From NCBI GenBank assembly GCA_900548855.1, contig URMF01000095.1, positions 1 to 5,721 of the forward strand: DNA of 5,721 nucleotides, given 5' to 3'. Position 1 is the first letter of the stretch, and every line of letters begins with the position of its first letter. The notes under the pieces were generated by a model, which was not told where the DNA came from, made no database searches, and saw nothing but the letters and a program-made list of their open reading frames with translations. Source of the DNA: an uncultured Eubacteriales bacterium (lineage in GTDB: Bacteria; Bacillota; Clostridia; Lachnospirales; Lachnospiraceae). A program made the translations under genes and the position numbers. Below are positions 5,420 through 5,721 of this stretch, in pieces.

Positions 5420-5721
5420 TCAGCCCGCGAGATGCGCAGCATGCTTTTTCTCATACACCGCAGCTGCGATGCACCAGACCATGATGGCACTGTTCGTGCT
5501 GCTCTGGCTCATAACGGACATCCATGTGGCCACCGGCACCTGCATCGCCTGTGCAATATCGGGAACTGCGGCCAACAGGAGGTTCCATGTGACCGGATGA
5601 AACGCAAGCATCCATCTCGGATAGCGCGTTTTTCCGGCAAGCAGCATCACAAAATGGATGCCAAAAACCAATAGCATCGGAAGATACAGCGGCAGAATTG
5701 CGGGGAGCATCGCGTTCTGAT
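5420..5721 (-). CDS. Polytopic membrane protein, C-terminal part, runs off the right edge
   Basis: The frame is open through the window edge, so the Met at 5708-5710 is probably internal and the N-terminus lies outside. Three hydrophobic segments are visible: LPAILPLYLPMLLVFGIHF and following residues, a second around AFHPVTWNLLLAAVP, and a third around SAIMVWCIAAAVYE before a short basic tail (EKKHAAHLAG). The pattern HF..LL.GKTRYPRWM...HP reminds me of the DUF6796 family of clostridial membrane proteins, but this is from memory. The frame has no obvious disruption and ends at a TGA (5420-5422). No terminator is seen after it, and the methyltransferase fragment begins about 90 bases downstream. 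Confidence 0.6.
   Translation of the reverse strand, partial: QNAMLPAILPLYLPMLLVFGIHFVMLLAGKTRYPRWMLAFHPVTWNLLLAAVPDIAQAMQVPVATWMSVMSQSSTNSAIMVWCIAAAVYEKKHAAHLAG

Noticed and set aside
5261..5674. 137-codon plus-strand open frame at the right end
   Set aside because: It crosses a pseudogene and a membrane protein gene read from the other strand. It resembles no family and has no ribosome site.

Overview
The window suggests a low-to-mid GC gut Firmicute, most likely a Lachnospiraceae-type clostridium. The reasons are the strong AAAGGAGG-type ribosome sites, the Xis-like and DUF4143-type ATPase families, and the remains of serine recombinase and OmpR/VanR-type regulator genes common in that group. 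This is inferred from reading alone; no search was run. All recognisable coding content is on the minus strand, so genes read from right to left.

Right end (about 4778-5721, visibly more GC-rich). The 3' part of a polytopic membrane protein runs in from the right edge. It is followed by a row of gene fragments in the same direction: the C-terminal piece of a class I SAM methyltransferase, an unassigned stretch, and a piece of an OmpR-type winged-helix domain that has lost its receiver domain and its recognition helix and wing. This looks like a deletion-made mosaic rather than working genes.

Middle (about 1459-4780, AT-rich). An intrinsic terminator closes off the fragments. Next comes a roughly 300-base non-coding stretch holding candidate promoters and a structured leader of three hairpins, two of which abut with no spacer just before a strong Shine-Dalgarno. 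The leader precedes a 563-residue protein of unknown function, followed 83 bases later by a 413-residue protein of unknown function. They could be an operon. However, the gap between them hides, in a third frame, about 41 codons that read like the C-terminus of a large serine recombinase, so the two genes may have been brought together by mobile-element turnover.

Left end (1-1458). An AAA ATPase of the AAA_14/DUF4143 type is a clear pseudogene: its 5' end is cut off beside the 413-residue gene, it has an in-frame amber between Walker A and Walker B, and a frameshift in an A-run near its 3' end. Beyond it lies a small excisionase-like helix-turn-helix gene. Its expected ATG sits inside an 18-bp hairpin with a Shine-Dalgarno-like GGAG in the loop, and it appears one base out of frame. 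Bases 1-72 show nothing I can assign.

Overall this is an accessory, decaying region with two apparently intact genes of unknown function. The most interesting items are the structured leader with its gene pair and the recombinase fossil between them. I cannot show that they form a defined system.
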